Source: Fretibacterium sp.
GTDB taxonomy: Bacteria; Synergistota; Synergistia; Synergistales; Aminobacteriaceae
Assembly (NCBI GenBank): GCA_016280565.1
Contig: JAEEGY010000163.1
Location: 1 to 15,468, forward strand
Direction: 5' to 3'
Length of the DNA: 15,468 nucleotides
Under the pieces are notes generated by a model, which worked only from the letters and a program-made list of their open reading frames with translations, made no database searches and was not told the origin of the DNA. The translations under genes and the position numbers were made by a program. The first letter of the stretch is position 1. The number at the start of each line of letters is the position of its first letter. Positions 7,078 through 14,933 of the stretch are shown piece by piece.

Positions 7078-7533
7078 TTACGCTCCCTCCCTCTTCACCC
7101 GGGCATACTGCATCGTGGCCACGTCGTCCAGCTCGATCTGCTCGGCGTCGAGCTCCTCCTTGAACGCGGCCTCCTTCAGGTGCCCGATGTAGGCCTCCAT
7201 GACGCGCACGTCCTTGTGGCGCTCCACCAGGCGCGCCTCCGTGCCCGCAATGCGCTGGCGGACGTCGTTGAGGGAGACGTGCCCCCTGGCGATGTCCGTA
7301 TCGATGGCGTCGATGAACTGCCGCTGGAACCAGAGCTGCGTCCCGCTCATCCCCTGCTCGCCTGCCTTGCTGAACTCCCTGACGGCCGTGGTCTTCTCCG
7401 TCTCAAGGGCCGCGAGGCGGTCCAGCACGTCCATTTCCTCCCGCCGCTCAGACGCAAGGATGGCCTGTTCCTCCCGGCGGCTGTCCTCGCGGATCTTCAG
7501 GATGCGGTTAAATCTCTTCACGCGCTGATACAT
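7078..7533 (-). CDS. fliJ: Flagellar export chaperone/ATPase stalk protein FliJ
   Basis: FliJ is a small cytoplasmic coiled coil that inserts into the FliI hexamer, resembling the gamma subunit of rotary ATPases, and links it to the export gate. The 151-residue product has the family's usual length and is almost entirely charged heptad-like helix. It begins MYQRVKRFNRILKIRED, like the opening helix of FliJ proteins. Sequence conservation in FliJ is weak, so the call rests mainly on position directly after fliI, length and coiled-coil character. The ATG start has CTGGAGG at a good distance. The 70-base gap after fliI is the widest inside the operon. Confidence 0.85.
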   Translation of the reverse strand: MYQRVKRFNRILKIREDSRREEQAILASERREEMDVLDRLAALETEKTTAVREFSKAGEQGMSGTQLWFQRQFIDAIDTDIARGHVSLNDVRQRIAGTEARLVERHKDVRVMEAYIGHLKEAAFKEELDAEQIELDDVATMQYARVKREGA

Positions 7534-7603
7534 ATCGGCAAAACCTCCAGATAATTACAGGGAACAGCATTCTTTTTTTCTTCGGCCGCGGCGTCCGCCC
7601 GCT

Positions 7604-9004
7604 TTAAGAAGCCTTAGCCGCCGCCTCCGCCGGTCTTTGGTCCGGCATGGGGGCCAGGGCCAGGAGCCGCCGGTCCGTCTCCTCAAAGGAAGTGGGGTCC
7701 TCCACGCGCTGCGACAGGAAGGCCCGCACGCTCTCCATGTTCTCAATCGCCCAGTCCACCCGCACGTTGGAGCCCGGCTTGTAGGCCCCGATGTTGATCA
7801 GGTCCTCAGACTCTGCGTAGGTGGCCAGCAGGTCGCGCACGCGCCCCGCGGCGTCCCGGTGCTCCTGAGAGACAAGGACCGGCATGACACGGCTGACGCT
7901 GTCCAGCACGCTCACGGCGGGGTAGAAGTTCCGCGCGGCGATGCGGCGGGACAACACCACGTGCCCGTCCAGAATACCCCGGACGTTGTCGGCCACGGGC
8001 TCGTTCATGTCGTCGCCGTCCACAAGGACGGTGTAAATGCCCGTGATGCTCCCCTTCTCGCCCGCCCCGGCACGCTCCAGCAGGCGCGGCAGCATCTCAA
8101 ACACCGAGGGAGTGTAGCCCCTCGTGGCGGGGGGCTCCCCGATAGCCAGGCCGATCTCGCGCTGGGCGCGCGCCACACGGGTCACGGTGTCCATCATCAG
8201 GAGGACGTCCTTGCCCTGGTCGCGGAAGTACTCCGCGATGGCCGTGGCGGTCATAGCCGACTTGAGGCGGATCATCGCCGGCTGGTCCGACGTGGCGATC
8301 ACCAGCACCGACCGTGCCAGCCCCTCCGGCCCCAGGTCGCGCTCCATGAACTCCCTCACCTCACGGCCACGCTCCCCCACCAGGGAGATGACGTTGACGT
8401 CCGCCGTGGTGTAGCGCGCCATCATGCCCAACAGGGTGCTCTTGCCCACGCCGGAACCGGCAAAGATGCCAATACGCTGGCCCTTGCCCAGGGTCAGCAT
8501 CCCGTCGATGACGCGGACGCCCACGGAGAGCGGCGTATCCACCATCTTGCGTTTCAGGGGGTGGGGCGGCAGGGCGTAGAGGGGATAAAAATCCGAGGCC
8601 ACGATGGGCCCCTTGTCGTCAATGGGATTTCCCAGCCCGTCCAGCACGCGGCCCAGCAGCGCGTCCCCCACGCCCACCTCAAGGGGGTGGTTGGTGGAGA
8701 TCACATCGCAGCCGGGGCCCACTTCCTGAAGCGCCCCCAGCGGCATCAGCAGGACGCGGTTCTCCCGGAAGCCCACCACCTCGGCGGCCAGCTCGTGAGA
8801 CCCGTCCCGGAAGCAGATGTGGCACAGGTCCCCCACGCGAACGTCGGGCCCCTGGGACTCCGCCACCAGGCCCACCACCTGCACCACCCGGCCGTTCACC
8901 TTGACCAGCGGGGTCTGGAGCAGGTCCACCGAGAAGAGCTGGAACAGGTTGACCTCGTCCGGGGAGGTGATATCCTCCGCCCTGACTTCCCCGGCCTCGC
9001 TCAT
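7604..9004 (-). CDS. fliI: Flagellum-specific ATPase FliI
   Basis: FliI is the hexameric ATPase of the flagellar type III export apparatus, which works with FliH and FliJ at the base of the basal body. The 466-residue protein shows the beta-barrel N-terminal domain, Walker A GSGVGKST (183-190), the catalytic-Glu region LVGERGREV (208-216), Walker B VLLMMD (267-272), the type III ATPase signature [20 protein letters not shown] (291-310), and a C-terminal domain with the usual GAYKPGSN. All key residues are present. Its ATG overlaps the fliH stop by four bases, so translation is probably coupled. A GGGGGAGGCG ribosome-binding site lies in the end of fliH. Closest relatives outside flagella are injectisome ATPases and F1-beta, but the context settles the flagellar role. 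Confidence 0.98.
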   Translation of the reverse strand: MSEAGEVRAEDITSPDEVNLFQLFSVDLLQTPLVKVNGRVVQVVGLVAESQGPDVRVGDLCHICFRDGSHELAAEVVGFRENRVLLMPLGALQEVGPGCDVISTNHPLEVGVGDALLGRVLDGLGNPIDDKGPIVASDFYPLYALPPHPLKRKMVDTPLSVGVRVIDGMLTLGKGQRIGIFAGSGVGKSTLLGMMARYTTADVNVISLVGERGREVREFMERDLGPEGLARSVLVIATSDQPAMIRLKSAMTATAIAEYFRDQGKDVLLMMDTVTRVARAQREIGLAIGEPPATRGYTPSVFEMLPRLLERAGAGEKGSITGIYTVLVDGDDMNEPVADNVRGILDGHVVLSRRIAARNFYPAVSVLDSVSRVMPVLVSQEHRDAAGRVRDLLATYAESEDLINIGAYKPGSNVRVDWAIENMESVRAFLSQRVEDPTSFEETDRRLLALAPMPDQRPAEAAAKAS

Positions 9005-9990
9005 GCCTTCGCCTCCCCCGCCGATTCTTCCTTCTGTTCCTCTTTTTTGATCTGCTGGAAGATGCTGTCAATGACCGACTCCACCTGGCCCATCTGCGTC
9101 CGCCAGCGGGCGTCGTAAACGCCAAGGGACGTCTCCACGATGCAGCTCCCCGGCTCCACGTTCAAGTCTGTCTTGATATCCAGGTGGTGGACGCCGCGCA
9201 GGACCTCGCGGAACTCAGCGTCCATGTCGCCCTCCAGGCGGGAGACGTCGTCCGGGGCGGCGTAAATAACGACCTGGCTCTTGTCGCTCAGGCGGGACAG
9301 AAGGTCGGACAGGACGGTGTCGATGGTCTCGGGGTGCAGTTCAACCTGCCGGTGCAGCATCCGCCGCAGCATCTCCGTCCACATACGGATCATGTGGGGC
9401 TGATTGAGCGACACCAGTTTGGTGAAGCTCTCCTCAAGGCGTTTGTTGATGCCCTCCAGGAGGGAGACAAGCCCCGAAAACTTGTCCAGGTACTCCTTCT
9501 TCACCTCGGCCTGGGCGGCGGAGAGCCCCTCGGAGTGGCCGGTGTTCCAGCCCTCATCCTTTGCCCTGGCCCGCGCCTCCTCGGCCACCCTGGCAGCCTC
9601 GGCGGCGGCGCCCGCCTCAAGCTCCTTCTTTCGCCCCTCGTAGTCCGCCTTCACTCCGTCGATCTCCGACGCCAGCTTATCTCTCTCCTGGGTCAGAGCG
9701 GCGTTCTTCGCCTCCGCCTCGCTCAGGCTCGCCTGGAGCTCCTCGATCTTCTGGAGCAGCTCCTTGTTGGGGCTGGGGGGCGGCGGAGTGCGCCGGGCCG
9801 TCCGATTCACAGGCGCAGAGGGCCGGGGACGCGGGGGAACAGCGGGATGTGGCCGCTCCTCCTGTTTCGGCTCCTCGCCCGTCTCCTCCTCCTGGGGGTC
9901 CGGCTCGGCGATGCCGATCTTGACGGCCTGAGGGAGGAGGCGCACCGCGCGCAGCACCCTCTGGTGGACCCTAGACAACGAGGTCGTCAT
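9001..9990 (-). CDS. fliH: Flagellar export ATPase regulator FliH
   Basis: FliH binds FliI, restrains its ATPase and anchors it to the C ring. The 329-residue product is longer than the more usual 230-260. After a short basic start come about 50 Pro/Glu/Arg-rich residues (about 28-80), a long Glu/Ala/Lys coiled coil (about 75-150), then the FliH/YscL-type C-terminal domain (about 160-310) with [14 protein letters not shown] and [19 protein letters not shown]. The latter resembles the conserved V-x-x-G-x-x-x-x-x-x-x-G-x-x-D-A motif. It overlaps the end of fliG by 20 bases. The chosen ATG has GGAG directly against it, which is too close; a GTG at codon 8 is a possible alternative. Translational coupling to fliG is likely. 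Confidence 0.92.
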   Translation of the reverse strand: MTTSLSRVHQRVLRAVRLLPQAVKIGIAEPDPQEEETGEEPKQEERPHPAVPPRPRPSAPVNRTARRTPPPPSPNKELLQKIEELQASLSEAEAKNAALTQERDKLASEIDGVKADYEGRKKELEAGAAAEAARVAEEARARAKDEGWNTGHSEGLSAAQAEVKKEYLDKFSGLVSLLEGINKRLEESFTKLVSLNQPHMIRMWTEMLRRMLHRQVELHPETIDTVLSDLLSRLSDKSQVVIYAAPDDVSRLEGDMDAEFREVLRGVHHLDIKTDLNVEPGSCIVETSLGVYDARWRTQMGQVESVIDSIFQQIKKEEQKEESAGEAKA

Positions 9991-10987
9991 CTCCGCCAGA
10001 GGCGATCACGATCTCGCCTTGCTCCTCCAGGCCTCTGACCACGTTGACCACCTTTTGCTGGGCCTCTTCCACGTCCTTGACGCGGACCGGGCCCATGTAC
10101 TCCATATCCTCCTGGAGCATTTCGGCCGCACGCTTGGACATATTCTTGAAGAACTTGGTCTTGAGCTCCTCCGTCGCGCCCTTCAGGGCCAGGCTGAGTT
10201 CCTTCATGTCCACCTCGCGCAGGATGCGCTGCAGCGAACGGTCGTCCAGGCGCATGATGTCCTCGAACACGAACAGGCGCTTCTTGATCTCCTCGGCCAG
10301 CTCCGGATCGTTTTCTTCCAGGTACTCCATGATGTTGCGCTCCGTGGTGCGGTCGGCGCTGTTGACGAGAGCGACCACGGCATCGATGCCGCCGGCCATG
10401 GTGAAGTCCTGGCCCATGACCGTGCTGAGCTTGCGTTCCAGCACGCGCTCCACCTCCCGAAGGACCTCCGGCGTGATGCGATCCATGGTGGCGATGCGCT
10501 TCGTGACCTCCGCCTGCATCTCCGGCGTAAGGCCGCTCAGGATCATCGCCGCCTGCGGCGGTTCCAGATACGACAGGATAAGGGCGATGGTCTGGGGATG
10601 CTCGTTCTGGATGAAGCCCAGGATCTGCGTCGCGTCCGTGTGGCGCATGAAGTCGAAGGGCTTGACCTGGAGGCTGGCCGTGATGCGGGCCAACAGGTTC
10701 TGCGCCCTCTCCGGCCCCAGGGCGCGTTCCAGGACATCCCGCGCATAGTCCACGCCGCCGCGGGCCATGAACTCACGCGCCATGAGGACCTCCTGGGCTT
10801 CCTTCAGGACCTCCAGCTTGAGCTCCGGCGACACCTTGCGCAGGTTCGCGATCTCAAGCGTGATCAGCTCAATGGTGGCGTCATCCAGCTTTTTATAGAT
10901 CTCGGGGGCAATATCGTTGCCCAGCGAGACCATCAGCACCGCTATCTTCTCTCTTCCGGAGATGTTCAAAGAGCTTTGTTTTGCCAT
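9971..10987 (-). CDS. fliG: Flagellar motor switch protein FliG
   Basis: FliG is the rotor protein of the switch complex: it sits on FliF, binds FliM and carries the charges that meet the MotA stator. The 338-residue product has all three domains. The EHPQ motif (129-132) marks the middle domain, GGID (199-202) precedes the C-terminal domain, and the torque helix has LDDRSLQRILREV (247-259) with the conserved Asp-Asp and Arg. I start at ATG 10987, which lies 7 bases from AAGGAG. The open frame extends one codon further to GTG 10990, but that would be only 4 bases away. It is separated from fliF by 12 bases, and its stop lies inside fliH. Confidence 0.98.
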   Translation of the reverse strand: MAKQSSLNISGREKIAVLMVSLGNDIAPEIYKKLDDATIELITLEIANLRKVSPELKLEVLKEAQEVLMAREFMARGGVDYARDVLERALGPERAQNLLARITASLQVKPFDFMRHTDATQILGFIQNEHPQTIALILSYLEPPQAAMILSGLTPEMQAEVTKRIATMDRITPEVLREVERVLERKLSTVMGQDFTMAGGIDAVVALVNSADRTTERNIMEYLEENDPELAEEIKKRLFVFEDIMRLDDRSLQRILREVDMKELSLALKGATEELKTKFFKNMSKRAAEMLQEDMEYMGPVRVKDVEEAQQKVVNVVRGLEEQGEIVIASGGDDDLVV

Positions 10988-10999
10988 CACAGGACTCCT

Positions 11000-12568
11000 T
11001 TAATCATCCGAAGACAGCCACTCGTTGACGAGGTTGGCAACCTCGTCGGGGTTGTTCCTCGCGTAGGCCTTCAACTGCTCTTCAATGACGGCCAGCTCAC
11101 CCTGGAAGGCCAGCAGGTCCGGAGACGTGAGCATCTCCTGGATCGTGGGTACCTTCTTGCCCTCCGCCTCGACGGTCTCAACAGCCAGACGGGCACGGCG
11201 CCGGCGCAGCCACCACAGGAACAGCGCCCCCACCAGGAGCAGGATGGTGATAAACACCACCGAGCCGGACAGGATGCGCCACAGGCGCTCCTTCTTGATC
11301 TCTTCGGCCATCGCATCGGCAAAGGCTGTCGAGAACTTCATCGCCTTCACGACCAATGTGTCGCCCCGCGCGGCGTTGTAGCCCACCGCCGATGAGATCA
11401 CCTCGCGCAGCTCGGCCAGCCGGTCCTCGTCAAGCTCACCGTTGACCAAAACGGACGCGGACAGCCGCCGCACGCCTCCCGGCGTGATGATCTGGTCGCC
11501 CTTCCGCGTCGTGATCTCATAGTTCGTCGTCGAGTTGGAGCGGTTGTACTCGCTCTCGACGTTCTGGGTGTTTATGGCGTAGCCGGGGATGTTCGTCGTG
11601 GTTCCCGGCGTCCCGGTGATGGGCTGCCCCTGGCCGGTGTAGCTCTCCTCCTGGCGTTCGTTGCTCCGCGGGACGCCCTGACCCGTCTCCGGGTTGGGCG
11701 TGTACTCCACATAAGAGGAAGAACGCTTGTCGAAGTCCAGGTCCACCTTCACGCGGACGACGGCCGTGCCGGGGCCAAAGACCTGCTCCAGCATCAGGCG
11801 CACCTTCGTCTCCAGCTCCCTCTCGTGCTGGCGCTCCAGCTCCCGCTGGACGGAGGTCACGGAGTTGTTGCCGTCCTGCGAGTAGATGAACATGGAGTCG
11901 GAGATCATGTCGGACAGGACATGGCCGTCGGTGTCCACCACCGTCACCTGGTCCGGAGCAAGGCCGTCAACGCTGTGGGACACCAAATGGATGATGGACT
12001 TCACCTGCGTTGGGCCAAGCGTCGAGCCGGGGCGCAGGCGCAACAGCACAGAGGCTGTGGAAGGCCTCTGCTGTTCCAGGAACAAACGCTGCTCCGGGAT
12101 GACCACGCTGACCCGCGCGGAGTCCACCGCGGCAAGCTGGGTGATGGTGCGCGCCAGCTCGCCCTCAATGGCGCGGGTGTAGGCGATCCTCTGCTGGAAC
12201 TCGCTCATCCCCATCTTCGAGTCGTCGAAGATCTCAAACCCCGTGCTCCCGCCCTTGGGGAGCCCCTGCTGGGCAAGGGCCAGGCGCGTCTCATAGACGT
12301 TCCCGCCCCCCATGAGGATGGCGTTCGACGCGGGGTCCAGCTTGTAGGGGATGTTGTTCTCCCTCAGATAATCAACGATCGCGGCCTGGTCCTCCACCTC
12401 CAGCCCTGCGAAGAGCGGCTCGTAGGTGGTGCGTCCCGCCATGAGGACAAGCGCAGCGAGCCCTCCCAGGACCAGGAAGGTGACCAGGACGAGAGAGGCC
12501 CGCTGCCACAGCTTCAGGGCAGACCAAAAACGAAGAAAGGACCCAAGCCAGCGCTTTAGAGCATCCAT
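11000..12568 (-). CDS. fliF: Flagellar MS-ring protein FliF
   Basis: FliF builds the MS ring in the inner membrane, housing the export gate and carrying FliG. The 522-residue protein has a first membrane helix (about 23-45), the YscJ/FliF ring-building domain (about 46-220) with YEPLFAGL and LPKGGSTGFE, the FliF C domain with a Ser/Thr/Asn-rich periplasmic insertion, a second membrane helix (about 432-454) followed by RRRR, and a cytoplasmic tail. The tail ends NNPDEVANLVNEWL, the usual FliG-binding segment. Length is normal. The start has only a weak GAAG ribosome-binding site and lies 22 bases after fliE, so coupling to fliE is plausible. Confidence 0.98.
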   Translation of the reverse strand: MDALKRWLGSFLRFWSALKLWQRASLVLVTFLVLGGLAALVLMAGRTTYEPLFAGLEVEDQAAIVDYLRENNIPYKLDPASNAILMGGGNVYETRLALAQQGLPKGGSTGFEIFDDSKMGMSEFQQRIAYTRAIEGELARTITQLAAVDSARVSVVIPEQRLFLEQQRPSTASVLLRLRPGSTLGPTQVKSIIHLVSHSVDGLAPDQVTVVDTDGHVLSDMISDSMFIYSQDGNNSVTSVQRELERQHERELETKVRLMLEQVFGPGTAVVRVKVDLDFDKRSSSYVEYTPNPETGQGVPRSNERQEESYTGQGQPITGTPGTTTNIPGYAINTQNVESEYNRSNSTTNYEITTRKGDQIITPGGVRRLSASVLVNGELDEDRLAELREVISSAVGYNAARGDTLVVKAMKFSTAFADAMAEEIKKERLWRILSGSVVFITILLLVGALFLWWLRRRRARLAVETVEAEGKKVPTIQEMLTSPDLLAFQGELAVIEEQLKAYARNNPDEVANLVNEWLSSDD

Positions 12569-12590
12569 GATACTTCAGATATTTTGCCGG

Positions 12591-12920
12591 TTATCCTGTA
12601 ATGCGCGACAGGGCCTGGTAGGCGTCCAGGAACTTGTTGCGCAGCTCCATCAGCATCCTCAGAGCAACGTCCGCCCGCGAAGAAGCAAGGACCACCTCTG
12701 AGATGTCCTCCGCCTCCCCTATTGCCAGGCTCCGTACCTTATCATCAGCCTCCAGCTGAAGGGAATTGACCTTCCGTATCGACGCGGAGAGCATATCCTC
12801 AAAGGACATCTCCGGCGCTTCAGGAGCGGAGGTGAATATCCTTCGGGCTATGGGTGCAGCCACTTCCTCCGCCTTTGCCGGCTCCACTCTCGACAGGTTC
12901 AACATCAAGCGATCCACCAC
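12591..12920 (-). CDS. fliE: Flagellar hook-basal body protein FliE
   Basis: FliE is exported early and joins the MS ring to the proximal rod. The product, 109 residues from the chosen start, has the variable helical N-terminus and conserved C-terminal helices, including DISEVVLASSRADVALRMLM followed by ELRNKFLDAYQALSRI. This matches the usual VRNK-x-x-x-AY ending of the family. The longest open frame starts at TTG 12926, but the GGAGG ribosome-binding site is then only two bases away. GTG at 12920 is 8 bases away, so I start there. It is the first gene of the operon; flgB and flgC, which often precede fliE, are not here. Confidence 0.95.
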   Translation of the reverse strand: MVDRLMLNLSRVEPAKAEEVAAPIARRIFTSAPEAPEMSFEDMLSASIRKVNSLQLEADDKVRSLAIGEAEDISEVVLASSRADVALRMLMELRNKFLDAYQALSRITG

Positions 12921-13185
12921 TATCAAGCCCTCCCAGTGTGATAAGGACTTCGCTCCATCGACGCCCCGCCTCCGGGGCCTCCTGCTCCTTACTCAAAACC
13001 TCTTTATTTTACATCAAGATCCTCAAAATTTCCTTTAGGGGGTCAGAAAAACTTCCTACGCCGTTCTCACAGACACAAATACCCCTTAATATTGTAATAT
13101 ACATTTAAACGGCAATTTTTGCAAACGGCCCCGGCGTGCCGGGGGGGATCCAAAGCAAAAAGTCCGTTTTGTGGAGGTGTATCTC
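12921..13185. promoter_or_regulatory. Divergent control region between fliE and rqcH
   Basis: This roughly 265-base stretch has no gene and must hold promoters in both directions. For rqcH (+) a candidate is TTCTCA (13064-13069), 17 bases, then TAATAT (13087-13092), four of six matches in each box. For the flagellar operon (-) I see only TAAAAT at 13006-13011 with no good -35. I found no convincing sigma-28 or sigma-54 site. Two perfect GC hairpins occur: GCCCCG/CGGGGC at 12963-12968 and 12973-12978 in the fliE leader, and CCCCGG/CCGGGG at 13129-13134 and 13139-13144 in the rqcH leader. Neither is followed by a T-run. Confidence 0.4.
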
Positions 13186-14856
13186 ATGGCGTTTGGACCG
13201 GAGTTCATCCGCGGTCTTGAGGCCGCGTGGGGGCCAGGGCTGCCCTGGCGGGTCTCGCGGGTGGAGGGCGGCGAGTCCTGGGCGGCGCTGAAAATATCCT
13301 ACGAGGATCAGTGGCTGCTCCTCTCCTGGGGGGCCGGGTCCGCGGGCTGCTGCCTGGCGGGGTCCGGCGATGTGGCCGCACTGAAGGAAGGGGCCCCTGC
13401 CCGCACGCCCATGGCGGAGGCGCTCAAGAGCCGGGCGGTGCGCGGGGACATCGTCGTGGTGCGCCAGCTCGATCACGACCGCGTCCTGGAGTTTGAGCTG
13501 CGCCGCCGCATCGCGGCCGGGACCTCCATTGGCTACTTTCTCATCCTTGAGGCGACGGAGCCCACCGGCAACCTCCTTCTGTTGGATGGGGGACATAAGA
13601 TCGAGGAGGCCGCCCGCCACTCTGCTCCCGACCAGAACCGCTACCGGACGCTCCTGCCGGGGCACCCCTACGTTCCGCCCCCGGCCTTTACGGGACCCCT
13701 GCCCGGCGAGCTGTCATCTCTGTGCTTTGAGGACGTGCCCAACCTGATGGGGATCGGGCGTCCCCTGGCTCGTCTCGTCCAGGCTCACTGGGAGGAGCGG
13801 GACCCCGGCACCTGGCTCGCAGCTCTGCGGGAGGCCGTGGAGAACGACGAGGCCCTCCTCTGCCAGAGGACGGAAAAGGGGTATCTCACGCGCCTGCGCT
13901 ATCCCCTGCCCGGGGCCGAGCCCCTGGGGGAGGATGCCCTCGCCGCCGCGGCCCGGGGCGTGCTCGTTCCCCTGCTCCAAAGGGAACGCGACCGGCAGCT
14001 CCACGAGACCGGCGCCCGGCTGAAGCACGCGGCCAAGGCCCGCGAGCGGCACCGTGACGGCCTGCTCAAGCAGTTAAAGGACTGTGAGGCCGCGGACATC
14101 CTTCGTCAAAAGGGCACGGCCATCCTGGCGCACATGGCGGAGATCCCCCCCCGGGCGGAGGAAGTCACCCTGACGGACTGGGAGGGGAACGCCCTCACCA
14201 TTGCGCTGGACCCGCGGCTCTCCCCGTCACACAACGCGGAGAGGTACTTCAAAAAATACCGCAAGGCCAGGGGGGACCCCCAAAAGATCAGGGAAGAGAT
14301 CGCCGCCCTGGAGGGGGCGATCCGCGAGATCCTGGAGCAGCGCGACCTGTTGGAGTCCATCAGTGAACCCGGGAGCTTTGAGCAGGCCGTGAAGGACCTG
14401 GAAGCGTGGCTGGCCCCCGAGACGGAGAAGGGCAAAAACAAAGCGAAGGGCAGGAAGGGCGGGAAGGAAAACGAGCCGCCCTGTCTTGTCTATGAGCGGG
14501 AGGGGCTGACCATCCTTGTGGGGCTTTCGGCGCGGGGCAACCGTTATGTCACGTTCCGCCAGGCCCGGGGGGAGGACATCTGGCTCCACGCCCACGAGCT
14601 CCCCGGTGCCCACGTGATCATCCGCGGCGCGCGGGACCGTCATGAGCTGGAGGAGGAGCACCCCGCGGTGCTGGAGTTCGCGGCGTCCCTGGCGGCGGGA
14701 CACTCCAAAGGGAGGAACTCCGGCTCCGTTTGGGTGGATTACACGGAGCGGCGCTACGTCCGCCCTGTTCCGGGCACGGTGGCCCTCGTCACCTACACCA
14801 ACCCGGGGACGCTGCGCGTTGCCCCTCCCCTCAAACCTGCACGAACGTCATCCTGA
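13186..14856 (+). CDS. rqcH: RqcH/NFACT ribosome quality-control protein (Rqc2 homologue)
   Basis: RqcH binds the stalled large ribosomal subunit carrying peptidyl-tRNA, recruits tRNA-Ala and drives C-terminal alanine tailing that marks the nascent chain for proteolysis. Older annotations call the family fibronectin-binding protein (FbpA). The 556-residue product has the NFACT-N domain (about 1-200) with the Asp-Arg pair of DHDRVLEF (D98-R99), matching the functionally essential pair known in Bacillus RqcH. It continues with a helix-hairpin-helix region, a long coiled coil (about 265-410) and the NFACT-R domain (about 430-545) with EDIWLHAHELPGAHVIIRG and VWVDYTERRYV. I start at ATG 13186, 7 bases after GGAGGT; the open frame begins 15 bases earlier but overlaps that site. 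It is divergent from the flagellar operon, with no obvious functional link. Confidence 0.95.
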   Translation: MAFGPEFIRGLEAAWGPGLPWRVSRVEGGESWAALKISYEDQWLLLSWGAGSAGCCLAGSGDVAALKEGAPARTPMAEALKSRAVRGDIVVVRQLDHDRVLEFELRRRIAAGTSIGYFLILEATEPTGNLLLLDGGHKIEEAARHSAPDQNRYRTLLPGHPYVPPPAFTGPLPGELSSLCFEDVPNLMGIGRPLARLVQAHWEERDPGTWLAALREAVENDEALLCQRTEKGYLTRLRYPLPGAEPLGEDALAAAARGVLVPLLQRERDRQLHETGARLKHAAKARERHRDGLLKQLKDCEAADILRQKGTAILAHMAEIPPRAEEVTLTDWEGNALTIALDPRLSPSHNAERYFKKYRKARGDPQKIREEIAALEGAIREILEQRDLLESISEPGSFEQAVKDLEAWLAPETEKGKNKAKGRKGGKENEPPCLVYEREGLTILVGLSARGNRYVTFRQARGEDIWLHAHELPGAHVIIRGARDRHELEEEHPAVLEFAASLAAGHSKGRNSGSVWVDYTERRYVRPVPGTVALVTYTNPGTLRVAPPLKPARTSS

Positions 14857-14865
14857 CCCCCTTGC

Positions 14866-14892
14866 ATATTTTCCCCGAGGTGGGGAAAATAT
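14866..14892. other. Perfect 11-bp inverted repeat after rqcH
   Basis: ATATTTTCCCC (14866-14876) and GGGGAAAATAT (14882-14892) are perfect complements around a 5-base loop, starting 9 bases after the rqcH stop. The stem is strong but not followed by a T-run in either direction; the nearest is TTTT at 14900. It may be a mRNA 3'-end stabiliser, an atypical terminator, or an operator for the next gene. Confidence 0.55.
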
Positions 14893-14933
14893 ACAGATGG
14901 TTTTAGATTTTTGCCAATGGAGGCGTTAGATTT

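Noticed and set aside
7637..9118. 493-codon open frame on the plus strand, opposite fliI
   Set aside because: Mirror of a highly conserved ATPase gene; His/Val/Gln-rich translation without any family features.
10019..11395. 458-codon open frame on the plus strand, opposite fliG and fliF
   Set aside because: It spans the junction of two well-supported genes on the other strand and has no features of its own.
13105..13665. 186-codon minus-strand open frame at the start of rqcH
   Set aside because: It overlaps the conserved NFACT-N coding region and the rqcH leader; Pro/Arg/Gly-rich without motifs.
14896..14928. Ten-codon open frame (MVLDFCQWRR) before the lipoprotein gene
   Set aside because: It has no properly spaced ribosome-binding site and no sign of an attenuator, so it is probably chance.
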